Shown here one piece after another: positions 34,235 through 45,694 of a stretch of 64,000 nucleotides of DNA (the stretch's first letter is position 1; each line of letters begins with the position of its first letter). Where the stretch lies: positions 2,294,001 to 2,358,000 of the forward strand of contig JBBPUQ010000009.1 of assembly GCA_038501195.1 (NCBI GenBank), read 5' to 3'. The translations under genes were made by a program, and so were the position numbers. Source of the DNA: Nemania diffusa. Lineage: Eukaryota; Ascomycota; Sordariomycetes; Xylariales; Xylariaceae. The notes beneath the pieces were generated by a model that worked only from the letters and a program-made list of their open reading frames with translations, did no database searches and was not told where the DNA came from.

Positions 34235-35956
34235 GGAAAATGCCGTAGTAGATACCTAGGTTGGTGTCAGAGGCTTCGGGTAAAACCCATCGTACGGTCA
34301 ACATGTCGGGCGGTAAGTAAGGAATAACTTGGAAAAGAAAAGCAAAAAAATGGAGAAAAGAATTTATACAGAAAAAAAATTATATAGCAATTTAGTCTTC
34401 AAGAATGAATGCCACGATCATTTTGTATGAGTGTTGTAGTTCTGTTTCGTGACTTTGGTATATATTTCTTGCTTGCTCTATTGACTTTGTATGTAGTCTT
34501 GTCGGTAGATATAGAAAATAGTTTCGACACTATTGCCCTTAACGGAGAATTCCATGTTAGTTACACCACCTCATAGGTATATCGATACTTACCTAACAAG
34601 CCTCTTCGTGACGGCCTGTAAACGGGAACTAAGCCCTATGAGCCATTATCCGCCAAGCCATACGTCTTCGCGTTGGTTGCGCACAACTAAATGCGACATA
34701 GCCAGCTACGTCCCTCGTCATGCTATAGGTATTTGAAAAAATGACGCGCGATAGTTTCACAGGAATTACCAAGTCCACGGTATACGGAACGTTTGCCTTG
34801 CTCCGCGTATTTCCCACTCGCCATCTGTCCTTATGATCGATAGCAGGTATATTTAGTGCCGCCGGCCTTGCGAGTTAACACTGACAATGTGGTGCGAGAC
34901 GCGTTATCACATATGGCAAGGCCGAAAAGCAATCAATTATTTTCAGTGAATAATAGATTTATGCCTATGCAATTCAATAACAGTTTAGGATATAAATGTG
35001 TTGCTTTTCATATCAGAGGCATGTGTGAGCCCTGTACTATACTTATTCCTCTAAGGGGGATACTTTTATACATATCGCTACCGGATTTAGTCCAAAGCTG
35101 GTTGAGTGCACGAGCTGAACAAAATGGAGTTGCTTTGGTGAATTAGCCTCAGTTTTTATTGGATATTAACCCGATCGAAGATTTGTGGAAAACGTACAAT
35201 GAAGGAATTTGTCAACAAGACGCAGGGTTTTCGACCATGCCTAAAAACGCCAAATTACAGCGGTTCGGGTGTGGGAAGCGATCGACGACGACATGTTAAA
35301 CAAGTTAGTCGAAGGGATGAACCAGACAACTAACACCTACCTGCCTAGGTAGGTCTTGCAGCTTACCTATTGTAACCCATGTATACTACAGATCCTTCAC
35401 CCTTGGCCAAGCCACCTACCAATCTATCAACCCATTTACCACCAGTTATATCTAGTTCCTATGCTTTCGCTACAACAATGCACATGTGACATGCTAGAGA
35501 GCCACTTTCTAAATCAAATAATATATAGCTAATAGGCCAACTGTTATATAGGCACAGTAAAGCGTGGGCTTGGCTAAGTTAAAGGGGCAAGTAGGTTTGC
35601 GGGGTGAGCACTCACGGAATAGCACCCTGGTCCTCACAGACAAGTATCGATTAGGTAAGTACTGTATGCACTCTCTCGTGGTACAGGTTATGAGACAATA
35701 ATGATTAGCTACTTACTACGTACATATTGTAGATGGTCTAGTGTATGTAGGTAGCACGTCATTTACGGCGGTGAAAAGTCGCGCCTAGGCCGACAACCAT
35801 ATTATTGAGTTTTCTGTCCTGGCAATGTAGGAATGTCTGTTCGTGACAGAATCTCTAGTTGCCGGTCGTAAGGAGATTAGTTCAGCTCAAGATAGCTCTA
35901 CAATCATTGCTCCCGCTGTGTTTCCTACTGAAGGCTATTTACCTGCCCTCGATACG
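34235..35956. other. Intergenic region, Hsp20 to MFS
   Basis: 1.7 kb, TA-rich from about 34.3 kb; another CCTAGGTAGG element at about 35335-35354. No coding region recognised except a possible upstream extension of the MFS reading frame (35831-35956, no in-frame ATG). Confidence 0.5.
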
Positions 35957-38197
35957 ATGGAAAGCCTAGCCATAGATGAGAAACCGCAGCTGCGAGAGCA
36001 GCCAATCGGTCTCACCATCGAAGAGATCGTTGCCGGCTTCGAGGACGAGACAGTCATACCGACAAACTCAGTGGACATCACATATGCTCGCAAGGCTGCT
36101 GTGCTTAACCGCGCCATTAAAGACATCGGCATGGGATGGTACCAATGGCAACTATTCATCGTCATTGGTTTCGGCTGGGCCAGTGACAATCTCGTAAGCA
36201 ATTCTCGGAGCCATATCCTTCTTGTCCCGACGACTTCTCGAGTTTAAAGGACTCTTTTTGGGTCCAGTGCATACCCTAAAGCCTTCTCGTGGTCTCGAAG
36301 CACCTATAAATTACCTTTTCGGTCACTATAACTAACCCTAGGTATTGTAGTGGCCTGTAGTCACTTCACTCATCTTCGTAAGTCTCTTCAGTGGCGTGAC
36401 TTATGCCTGCCCCTTCGCCATAAGCTGTTCGTGCTGTTATAGTTCTTCTGACAAGAATTAATAGACCCCTATTAAGACCGAATTCAAACCTCCAAAGGCG
36501 CCGCTCTTAAATTTGGCGCAGAACATCGGCTTGCTCGCGGGTGCTATTTTCTGGGGGTTCGGCTGTGATGTCTTCGGCCGTCGCTGGGCCTTTAATCTGA
36601 CGCTCGGTCTGACGGCACTTTGGGGGCTGGTCGCTGCGGGTAGTCCCAACTTCGCTGCGATAGGGAGCTTTGCCGCCCTATGGAGCTTCGGCGTGGGTGG
36701 CAATCTGCCTGTCGACTCAGCCATATTCTTGGAATTCCTTCCTGCTTCGCACCAATATCTGTTGACGGTGCTTTCGGTAGACTGGGCCTTGGCTCAAGTG
36801 GTAGCTAACCTGATCGCTTGGGGATTGCTGGGCAACTTTACTTGCGAGGTCACAGATACCAATTGCACACGGGCCAAGAACTTTGGATGGCGCTATTTCA
36901 TGATCACAGTTGGTGGACTTACCTTGATCATGTTTGCCATTCGATTCTTTGCCTTTCAGATTTTCGAGTCCCCTAAGTATCTCATGGGCAAGGGCAAAGA
37001 TGAGGAGGCTGTTCGCATCGTCCACGAAGTCGCCCGACGAAACAACACAGAGTCTTGGTTGACTATCGAGCATCTCAGGGCGTGTGAGCCAGAGGGGTAT
37101 GAGCAACGCATTACTGCAAGCGACGCGGTCAGGCGCAAACTAGAAACTGTCAATTTGTCCCATATACGCGCTCTCTTTGCAACTAAGAAGCTGGGGTACA
37201 GCACTGGAGCACTCATGCTCGTGTGGGCATTGTAAGTTCATTATCCAATTATGGAATCCCTGTTGGTGATGGAAGGAGGTGCCCATTTTACACTATCTTG
37301 AGCTTTCAACTCAGAGGATGCGAATCAATCCGTGAGAAAACAAGCTCTAAAGCTTCGTTCCTTTTCTCTTATGGTATCCTCTAGGATATGAGTTAAGGCA
37401 CATTGACTAATCAAATCTCTCTTTAGGATTGGGTTAGCCTTCCCGCTCTTCCATGCCTATCTTCCATATCTCCAGGCTATCCGTGGCGCACATTTTGGTG
37501 ATGGATCAACCTACCTCACCTATAGAAATAACCTGATCCTGGCTGTGAGTATCTCCGTTTTAATTATTTCTCTCGTCCATAGTTAGCGATCAGGGTTGGT
37601 AGTAGGCAGAAAAACAAAGGCGTTGTTCTAACATCGCTTCTCAATAGGTGTTGGGCGTTCCTGGTGCGTTGGTAGGAGCAGCATTAGCTGAAGTGCCGAG
37701 AATTGGAAGAAAAGGAGCACTGTGCCTTAGCACTATTCTTACCGGTGTTTTCCTATTCGCCAGTACTACGGCAACAAACTCATCAGCTTTACTAGGTTGG
37801 AATTCATCTTATTCATTCACATCAAACATCAGTAAGTAATTATCAGAATAATCTCTTTGTTTTGGTCAATTTCCTCAGCTTAAAGGATTCTGCTTGAGCT
37901 AGAACCGTACTTAGAGAGCTCTCCCTCATAATGAAGATCACTAACCTCAAGTGCCATATAGTGTACGCTGTTCTGTATGCCTTCACGCCAGAAGTATTTC
38001 CGACTCAGGACCGAGGGACTGGGAATGCTCTAACAGCTACTTCGAACCGAATTTTTGGCATATTTGCTCCAGTCATTGCCATCTATGGCGATCTAAACAC
38101 ACCAGTGCCAGTCTACGTCAGCGGTGCTCTTTTTATCGCAGCAGGCACTATAGCTCTGACTCTACCCTTCGAATCGAGGGGAAAGGCAAGCTTATAA
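35957..38197 (+). CDS. MFS transporter (SVOP/sugar-porter-like membrane transporter)
   Basis: A 522-residue multipass transporter from six exons: 35957-36193, 36351-36377, 36465-37231, 37427-37544, 37648-37831 and 37962-38197; all junctions keep frame. Exon 2 is only 27 nt and encodes WPVVTSLIF. Family marks: DIGMGWYQWQLFIVIGFGWASDNL before the first helix, the GCDVFGRRWAFNLTL loop (MFS signature between helices 2 and 3), and TPEVFPTQDRGTGNALTATSNRIFGIFAP late in the protein, typical of fungal SVOP-like transporters. About 12 hydrophobic segments can be placed. The start is the first in-frame ATG; the frame stays open upstream to a stop at 35828, so a further 5' exon is possible. It is convergent with an FAD monooxygenase gene, and the neighbours suggest it moves a small organic substrate or product. 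Confidence 0.87.
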
Positions 38198-38649
38198 TTA
38201 TATTCTAACACTATTAGTTGCGGCGACTTTGATAGTGCTCGTTGAATATGAACCTAGTTGACAAATCAGTTGCAAGACCTGATGTCATCTTTGTATATAA
38301 TCATGCCATGGGGGTCATACTGTAATGCCACTATACAAAAGTCCTAACCCGACTGAGACGGCACTATCTATTTCACGACCACAATGATCCTAGTCCCATC
38401 GGGAGCCTGTGTGAGGACTTAACAAGTTTAAAGCCTATCTCTCAGCTTGGGCCGAAATGATATCTTCAAATATTTAGCTGTTCAAATTTGGGTGCTCTCT
38501 ATAGGAACAGTTTGCGAACAATATTGTCCAATGAAGACCATCATTATCTAATTGATTCACAACAAAACCGCCAAAAAATGCGCCCCATATTCTGACCCAT
38601 TAGAACATAGTCCTATATGTCTCTTGCAGTCGCAATTTTGCAGGCAGCA
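38198..38649. other. Intergenic, convergent MFS and monooxygenase 3' ends
   Basis: AT-rich, 452 bp; no feature recognised. Confidence 0.5.
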
Positions 38650-40123
38650 TCACGACTTGTAGTGCTGGGTGAAATCGTAGCACACAGAAAACGTCGCCAA
38701 AGACATCTTTTTCTGCGCCTCTGGATCGTTTTCGGCTTCTTTGAAAGCCTGCAACACTGGGTCTCTCTCAAGCAGGGTATCAGGGTCACTATCCGAGACG
38801 CGACGGAAATTGTCGCTCGATACCGGATTGATAACATTCTTCCACTTCTCGATGCGTTTCTCACTGTAGAGATCTAAAATCGACTCGTCGGCCTTGCCGT
38901 CCCAGATACCGGCAAGACAGTCGTAAAGCCCGCCGACATCGACGAAGCCTCCGGTGATGCCCATTCCACCCCACGGATTACACAAGTGTGCGGCGTCAGC
39001 TGCTAACAAGATCCGGCCCACGCGAAAAGAGGGTGCGCAACGCTGATGCATCTTGTACGGCGACATCATCACCATCTTGTAGTCTTCCGGCTTTGGATGT
39101 CCTGGCAGCATAAGTTCGTACTTCCACGCCTGGCGCGCCTTCATCTCCTCCCACGTCAAGCCGGGGCTCTCTCCATAGGTTACCCGATAGAGACCGTCAG
39201 GGGTAATTCTAGCGGCCATCTACGCAGACAATCCAAGATCAGACATTTGCGAGCAGATGTTGCTTCATGAAGGCAAAACTTACGAAAAAGTGTTCTGGGT
39301 GGAGTGTGAAACTCGAGTCTTTCCAACCGAACTTGGTGAAGTCGTAATATACCTAGAGTGCGTTAGCGAAGTCCCATTTCTCAACAATGCTTTTTTTTCT
39401 CTTATCGCCCATCCTCTATCATAGCGGTACCTGTGATATCACGTCTCAACTCACATTCGTAGCGACAATTTGTCTTTCCCACGTGAAACCAGGGTACTCG
39501 TCTCCGAAGAGGGACTTCCGCACTTGGCTAGTTGCACCATCACACCCCACGATGTAATCACCGTAAAACTTCTTCGGGCCCTCTGGCGTTTCGACATCCA
39601 CCCAAGCCTGGGTCTCGTCCTGGCCGGTGCCGGTGACTCTGTGCTTCCAGTGTATTTTGCCGTTATACTTTGTCAGGAATTCCTCGAGCATCAGTTCGTC
39701 TAGCTGGTCCAGGACAAGACACACCATGCGCAGGTCCTCGCCGCCCACGTCTTCCATCGACGAGCCGTCCAGGCTCGTGATCACGGAGTGGTCCTCCCAT
39801 CGCCTCCAGCTCACCGACGTCGGGCTCATGCCCCGCCGCCGGATCTCGTCGATGATGCCGGCGCGACGCAACTCTGGGACCGCGGAGGATCCATAGATCG
39901 CGGCACGAGGCTGCTTGTCTAGCTCATGGGAGGCTTCGAAGATCTCCACGGCGATCCCATGCTTGGATAACAGGAGAGCGAGCAGCAGGCCTGAAGGGCC
40001 GGCACCGACAATGAGAACCTACCTAGTGCATTAGAAGCTATCCTGGCGAGCGGAACTACTCACAAATAGGTACGGGTATTATATTTCCAGTTTAAACATT
40101 ACCTTGTTAAATGGGCGCGCCAT
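38650..40123 (-). CDS. FAD-dependent aromatic-hydroxylase-type monooxygenase
   Basis: A 407-residue group A flavin monooxygenase (FAD_binding_3, PF01494 type) from four phase-0 exons: 40123-40103, 40018-39455, 39352-39284 and 39219-38650. The first exon is 21 nt (MARPFNK). The FAD-binding GxGxxG is VLIVGAGPSGLLLA at residues 8-21. The DG motif is YIVGCDGATSQVRKSL and the second FAD motif (GD type) is GRILLAADAAHLCNPWGGMGITGG. It lacks the C-terminal thioredoxin-like domain of phenol 2-monooxygenases, like salicylate-hydroxylase-sized enzymes. It would hydroxylate or epoxidise an aromatic or polyketide-like substrate using NAD(P)H. Same strand as the quinone oxidoreductase 675 bp upstream and convergent with the MFS gene. 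Confidence 0.92.
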
Positions 40124-40797
40124 GATAACTCTTGAGCTTATGCTCGAAGCAGACTTAGAAAAGGAGTTAGAAGAGGAGAACAAATCTCTCTCCCTCCTCT
40201 TCGGCGATAACAAAAGCCTCGACACATCCCGGCTAATTCGAACGCATTGGCAAGCCATACATCCCCGAGAACCCGTGGCCCTGGAGCTTGATTACCACTA
40301 ACCCACTGCCGAGAACTAAGCGCGGTATACACCACCACAGCCGAAACGCTTCCCCGCAATGGTGAGTCGATCTTGGGGAAAAGGCCCTCCATACCTAGGT
40401 AAGCAAGAGGGGAGTCCGATTTTTAGTAGCGTCTATTTTTCTCCATGCGCATCTCTCACATCCGCTGGATGAATCCCACTCAGGAATCTGGTGCCTTTGC
40501 CCCCGCCGTAGTGTCGCATACTGACCACATGCTGACTAGTGGGTAGATAGCTTCAAACGAAAACAATGCTAGAGGAAAAAGGCATACTTCTGCTTGCTCT
40601 TGCTTGTTGGGGTTTATGCAAGGCCTGTGTATCTATCTTTAATCCTCTCTAGAATGCGACTGTAACAAGAGAGTAGGGCTCATAGCCTGCCCAGTAGTGA
40701 CTATTTAGTATCGTATCCGAGTTATGTTTTTGACGTAATAGATACAATTAAAAAAAAAACCATATTCAGAACAAAACAATAGTTCGCCACAAAGTGG
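40124..40797. other. Intergenic between QOR-like gene and FAD monooxygenase (both -)
   Basis: Holds the presumptive monooxygenase promoter and the QOR-like 3' UTR. No further gene. Confidence 0.5.
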
Positions 40798-42227
40798 CTA
40801 TTGGACCCTAACAACAACCTTTCCAAAATGCTTACCGCTAAATAAGTACTTAAGCGCCTCATCCGCCTCCTCGAACCCAAACGTGCGGTCAATAACAGGC
40901 TGGATGCGCTCGCTCTCATAGAGGCGCAGCGCCTCTTCGAAGCGGTCCTTCGGGCCATTGATGATGCCCTTGAAGGTGACGTTGCGGCTCAGCGCGAGCA
41001 CGTTGGCGTTGAAGCGCGCGCCGGCGGCGTCCTCTTTCCCGGACAGGTAGCCGATAGCGCTGATCAGCCCGCCGAACGCCACGCAGCGGAACGACTTGCC
41101 GAGCGTCTGCGCGCCGCCACACTCGAGCACGACGTCCGCGCCGCGGCCGTTGGTCAGCGCCAGGACTGCCTCGTCCCAGTTGGGCGTCTTCTTGTAGTTG
41201 ATAGTGTGGTCGGCCCCCAGCTTCTTTGCGCGGTCTAACTTCTCATCGGACGATGATGTGATAATTGCTGCACATTTTTAGTTTTAGCTTCTACATTTAA
41301 GTACTGTTGTATCATATATCTTAGATGTATGAATACCCCAAACGAAGAAAATGCCAGGAGTAAACAAGAATCAGAGCTTAAAAGCAGAGTAGGTAGGTAT
41401 AACATACTCGTCAACCCCAGCGCTTTTGCAGTCTGCAGCCCCGCAATCGCCACGCCGCCGGTCCCCTGGAGTAGCACAAACTTGTCCTTACCCCGAAGCG
41501 GCTGGCCGATCGGCTGAAAAGAATTGATGCCCATCCACGCTGTGACGGCCCCGACGGGTAGGCAAGCAGCTTCCCCATCGGTGAGGTAATGCGGGACTTT
41601 AACGAGGCCGTAGGCAGGGAATACGCGGTACTCCGTCAGGCAGCCGTTAAGCGGCAACCCCAAGCTGTGCTCCTATTTGTATAGGAGTCCAAGTCAGTGA
41701 TAGATGTTTATCGTAAATAATCATGAGGGACCTTAACAATCCTCAAGAATAACTAGAAGGAAATGCCGCTGGCTAAGCGACACTTGTTCCCGAGACACGT
41801 CAACAAGGGAAACACGAGACTCTATGAAAGTACTAACCGCCAAGTCTTTCTCGACAATCTGGCCCGTCAAGTGCGTCTGGACGAAGATGGACATGACGCG
41901 GTCGCCTTCCTTGAGCCCGGACTCACTTGCTCCTGGACCGAGTTTCACGACCGACCCGCAACAGTCAGACGTAGGCACAATCTCGCCCTCTGGGTCGATG
42001 CTCTTGTGGTGCCCGTAGAGACCCATGCACACTAAGGAACCCGTTACTACATTCCTCAGCTGCTCATGTCAACGAAATAACGTGTACTTACCCTCGGTGT
42101 CCCGGAAATTCAAGGATACGCTATGTATTTTAACTAATACCTCGCCCTCCTTTAATTCGGAGGGTTCTGGGACATTTACCAGTCGGAGCTTGTCCAGGCC
42201 GGTTTGGTTGGTAGCCCACTGCCTCAT
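40798..42227 (-). CDS. Zinc-independent MDR oxidoreductase (quinone-oxidoreductase-like)
   Basis: A 354-residue NAD(P)-dependent enzyme from four exons: 42227-42092, 42031-41838, 41672-41408 and 41267-40798; all junctions keep frame. The GroES-like N-terminal domain has LVNVPEPSELKEGEVLVKIHSVSLNFRD, where the catalytic-zinc Cys is absent, and no structural zinc lobe is seen. The Rossmann region has LLQGTGGVAIAGLQTAKALG and VVLECGGAQTLG. The C-terminus ends YLFSGKHFGKVVVRV, typical of this group. It likely reduces an enone, quinone or ketone. The start is the first Met giving MRQWATNQTG; a short upstream coding exon is possible because the frame is open to a TATAG just before. Neighbourhood with a flavin monooxygenase and an MFS transporter suggests joint action on one compound class. 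Confidence 0.9.
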
Positions 42228-42820
42228 CGTCTCGAAGTCTGCGTGGTTATACCCTATATATGGAATTCAGATAGAAAGAAGGAGAGGGACGAGGTGGGAG
42301 GACCTAGAACGAAGACTGAAATGACTAGATAAAGTTGGAGTTTGTGGTGCTCGCGGGTAATATAGTGGAGTTTAAATCAGCATGAGGCCATCTACTAGTC
42401 TAGTAGGTAAGCCCCGGACAATAAGCGAACTCGGGTAGATCTCCCATGCATCATTCGTGAAAAAAATACCTCGATCGGCGGTAGACTACCTTGGCTGAGA
42501 GGCCTGGGAAAAGCACTAGTTAGCTAACCGTGAACTAGATCTACGGTAGGAGACCTGCTTTATCTAAAGTGTTGTGTACGAGGGCTGTAAATGCATAAAA
42601 TTTTTATCATTAATCATGATTTGGTCTCCCAAGGACCATGCGTGTACAAATATGCAAATGCTGCTACCCAATCCGTTTTGTACATATATCTCAAAATGCA
42701 CCTGAGTGTGTATGGTTTCACCAAATCAGACCTTATCGCAAGGCAACGGCGTCGAGTTGCGTGCCGAGCTGCCATACACCGTAGACCCCACGTCTATATA
42801 TATAAATATGATGATTTCTT
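42228..42820. other. Intergenic region
   Basis: Between the QOR-like start (-) and the 3' end of the cNMP/F-box/LRR gene (-). AT-rich; no feature recognised. Confidence 0.5.
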
Positions 42821-45694
42821 TTATCGCAATTCGCCAGGTCCCTTTTTCACCACAAAAACAACCGGACGCCTCGCACGGCGGTTTCGTGTACCGCTAGGAG
42901 GGAATATGCTCATGTTCTTCACGTCTAGCCCTGATATACGAGCAGTCCTCTCATCGTATCCCCATCGGGCAGCACCGCCTCCCTCAATCCAGGCTTCAAG
43001 GTTGCGACACTGGCTGATATCGGCCCAGGTCAATCGGCCGCAGCCCTCAAGAACACTTTCAACTCCAGCTGGAGTTACCCGTACACAGCCCCTCACGCTC
43101 AACCGTTCAAGGTCATTCAAATGTAGAGCAATGCAAGCAAGACTGTTGTCACTGATTGCACTGCCGCAGAAGGCCATCTTGAGTTCTCGCAGGTGTGGTA
43201 GGCCAAGAGCGACCACTTCCGTAGCTGTATCTGATAATGCGCAGCAAAAGGATAAGTCAAGATGAGTTAGAGCCTTAGCAGCGTTGACAAGGGCCACGAT
43301 AGCATTGTCAGATAGATAAGTGCAATCGGCGAGGCATAAGTGAGACAAGTTGACAAAGCGGAAAGGCGCCCAGGATTGAAAGCCAGCGTCGGTAATTGAT
43401 GTACAGCGTGTGAGCGAAAGCGATTGTAGACGACTTGAAGCGTGAGCGGCCATGTGGGCCATGGAACGATCTGTGATGTGCTTGCAGTATGAGAGGTTGA
43501 GTCTCTTGAGTTTGGGACAGCCAACGACGGTCCCCGGCGGTGGCAATGTTACGGTCTGCGTCTGCTGCCGTTGGCCTCTTAGACGCGCAGCTGAGCTAGC
43601 GATGACCACTTGCTTCTGAGGGGAGTGCTCAGGCACCACCCAGCCCACCACTCGAGCCAGCAAATTGTCGCCGACCTTACGACAGTTGCTCCAGTCAACT
43701 TCTTCCAGGCTCTTAGCATGGTCACTCATTTCGAGGATCTGATTGGCGGAGACCTCCCAAACGGACTTCATCCTCCATATTTTAACACTCCTGCCGCAAA
43801 GCTTCCAGAATGATGAGAATCCTTCATCGGTAATGTGAAAGCAGTTGCTTACATCAACTGAAATAGGTCTATGACCAAGGAACGGCGCTAGCCGGTTAAT
43901 TAAAATATCATCAGTGATGCGGCGATTGTAAGGGGACAAATCCACAAGATGGCATAATTTGGGCGAAGTTGATAGCAACTTCTGCCAGTACGTGGATAAC
44001 CTTCTTAGCCGGAATAAGTCGACGGCGTTCAAATGCTGAAAGATAGTTATCAAAATGTCATCGGGAAGAGACATGTTCTCTTCTCCTTTATCGTCAAAAT
44101 AGCTCGATTTGACCGAAAGCCGTGCCCTCTTTGTCGGCCCCTCGGAGTCTGGAGACGACATGGCTGGAATAGCGAACTTGATCGGTGTGGTCGTATCAAT
44201 CATGCGCGGGCGTCCCCCATTTGTAGTCGGTGTGCTGGGGGAATCATTAGGTGGTGTGGGTGGAGCTAAAGATGCTCGTCGACGATTTCTTAGATTCTCC
44301 ATGTCGACACTGAGATACGGGTCAGGATCTTTTGGTATCATCTGTTCAGACTCCAGTTTCACAGGGGAAGCCGGTTTTGAAGGTGTCGTGAAAATGACCT
44401 GAGGATTTGCCCGGATTGGGGTTGCTGGTATAGTGTCTCCGGTAGAATTCTCAACGTCGGTCATCTCGACATCTTGGGTATCATCTTTTCTAATTCGGGT
44501 CCTTGCGGTTTCCTCAACTTGCTCTCTGAGTCCACTTGGGCAACGTTTCCATAGTTCATCGAGAGCTTCCCCATTAATCACCAGACACTCGACGACAGTA
44601 ATCGACCTGACGGTTGCTGTTCGTTTTTGAGAGAGACCAAGACTAGCGACCTCGCCAAAATACTGACCTTGTTTTAGTCGCGGTCGAATTAGGGATGACC
44701 GCTTGGCCGTTTTTGTCATTTGACCCTCTGGAACTTCATATATCACCTCCGCCTCGCCGCGCACTATAAAATATATTTCGTTTCCCAATGTGCCCTGACG
44801 GATGATGTCTGTAAAAGGAGAATATGTCTTGGGCTGGGCGCTCATCCCCAGAAAATGGAGGATATCAGGTGGCAATGTGGAAAAAAGCGGTAGTTCCTTC
44901 AGGGTCTGTCTCACGTTAACCAGGCCGCTACCCAGGGCACTACCCGCAGCTGGGTCATCGAGGGCCCCTGGACTAGGTGACTTTCTCTTCTTATTGTTTA
45001 TCACAACCCCCTCCCTGATGACGCCTTCTTCGCCAGTCGCAACTTCTCCGGGTACAGCCTCTCGCGCGCCAGTCTGGCGGGGCTGAGGTTTAGGAACACG
45101 GCCACTTTCCTGGCGTTTTTTAGCCGTAATTGTTAACCGTTCATGTGCCTCGTGGCGAATTGCCTTCTCCATGTCGGGGAATTTAGGGAGCTCCAGGTGA
45201 AGGTCTTCTTTTTTTAGAACAAGCAGAAGACATTTAGTCCGCGCAATGATGGTAGCTGTTCGAGGCATATTCATGAGGACGCCGATCTCGCCAAAGAAAG
45301 AGCCAGGTTTGAGCTCGGCGTATATGGCCTCGCCGTCTCGAGAAGTAACAGCGACAACACCGCGGACAAGCCAGTACATTGCCTTCGCCTCGTCTCCCTC
45401 TGTCAGAATAAGGTCATGGGCGGAGTGAACTTGAGGTCTTAAGTACTTTCCAATCGCTATTAAGAAGTCGTCAGAAGCTGACATAAAGAGTGGAAACGAC
45501 CTCATGCGATCAACTAAATCTAGCGGCATATCTGGAAAAGTCGATGATGCGAGCGGAGAGGGCCGTATCGGCCGTGCCGGGTTTGTCTCAACATTGAAAG
45601 ATCTGATTAAAGAGGCTGAATCCGGCAGCTGCCCATTCGCTGGATGGTGTGCCAGGGCCCTATAGGGCGAGGGGGGTGTTCTTGCGCGCCTCAT
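42821..45694 (-). CDS. Tandem cyclic-nucleotide-binding, F-box and leucine-rich-repeat protein
   Basis: Single-exon protein of 957 residues. CNB domain 1 (about 68-175) has a phosphate-binding cassette FGEIGVLMNMPRTAT with Glu136 and Arg145; CNB domain 2 (about 268-395) has FGEVASLGLSQKRTAT with Glu348 and Arg358. Both keep the Glu and Arg that in PKA regulatory subunits and HCN channels contact the ribose and phosphate of cAMP or cGMP. Residues about 400-540 are a disordered Ser/Thr/Pro linker with candidate proline-directed kinase sites. An F-box (SLPDDILITIFQHLNAVDLFRLRRLS) starts near 545 and should bind Skp1. AMN1/Grr1-type LRRs (LTHLDLSFCCALSD, LKRLNLSYCKHITD, LERLSVRGCVRVT) fill the rest and would bind a substrate. 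It looks like an SCF ubiquitin-ligase adaptor gated by a cyclic nucleotide; that link is inferred from domain order. Confidence 0.93.
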   Translation of the reverse strand: MRRARTPPSPYRALAHHPANGQLPDSASLIRSFNVETNPARPIRPSPLASSTFPDMPLDLVDRMRSFPLFMSASDDFLIAIGKYLRPQVHSAHDLILTEGDEAKAMYWLVRGVVAVTSRDGEAIYAELKPGSFFGEIGVLMNMPRTATIIARTKCLLLVLKKEDLHLELPKFPDMEKAIRHEAHERLTITAKKRQESGRVPKPQPRQTGAREAVPGEVATGEEGVIREGVVINNKKRKSPSPGALDDPAAGSALGSGLVNVRQTLKELPLFSTLPPDILHFLGMSAQPKTYSPFTDIIRQGTLGNEIYFIVRGEAEVIYEVPEGQMTKTAKRSSLIRPRLKQGQYFGEVASLGLSQKRTATVRSITVVECLVINGEALDELWKRCPSGLREQVEETARTRIRKDDTQDVEMTDVENSTGDTIPATPIRANPQVIFTTPSKPASPVKLESEQMIPKDPDPYLSVDMENLRNRRRASLAPPTPPNDSPSTPTTNGGRPRMIDTTTPIKFAIPAMSSPDSEGPTKRARLSVKSSYFDDKGEENMSLPDDILITIFQHLNAVDLFRLRRLSTYWQKLLSTSPKLCHLVDLSPYNRRITDDILINRLAPFLGHRPISVDVSNCFHITDEGFSSFWKLCGRSVKIWRMKSVWEVSANQILEMSDHAKSLEEVDWSNCRKVGDNLLARVVGWVVPEHSPQKQVVIASSAARLRGQRQQTQTVTLPPPGTVVGCPKLKRLNLSYCKHITDRSMAHMAAHASSRLQSLSLTRCTSITDAGFQSWAPFRFVNLSHLCLADCTYLSDNAIVALVNAAKALTHLDLSFCCALSDTATEVVALGLPHLRELKMAFCGSAISDNSLACIALHLNDLERLSVRGCVRVTPAGVESVLEGCGRLTWADISQCRNLEAWIEGGGAARWGYDERTARISGLDVKNMSIFPPSGTRNRRARRPVVFVVKKGPGELR

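Noticed and set aside
30622..42227. Classical secondary-metabolite gene cluster
   Set aside because: No PKS, NRPS, terpene synthase or DMATS core and no cluster regulator within the block.
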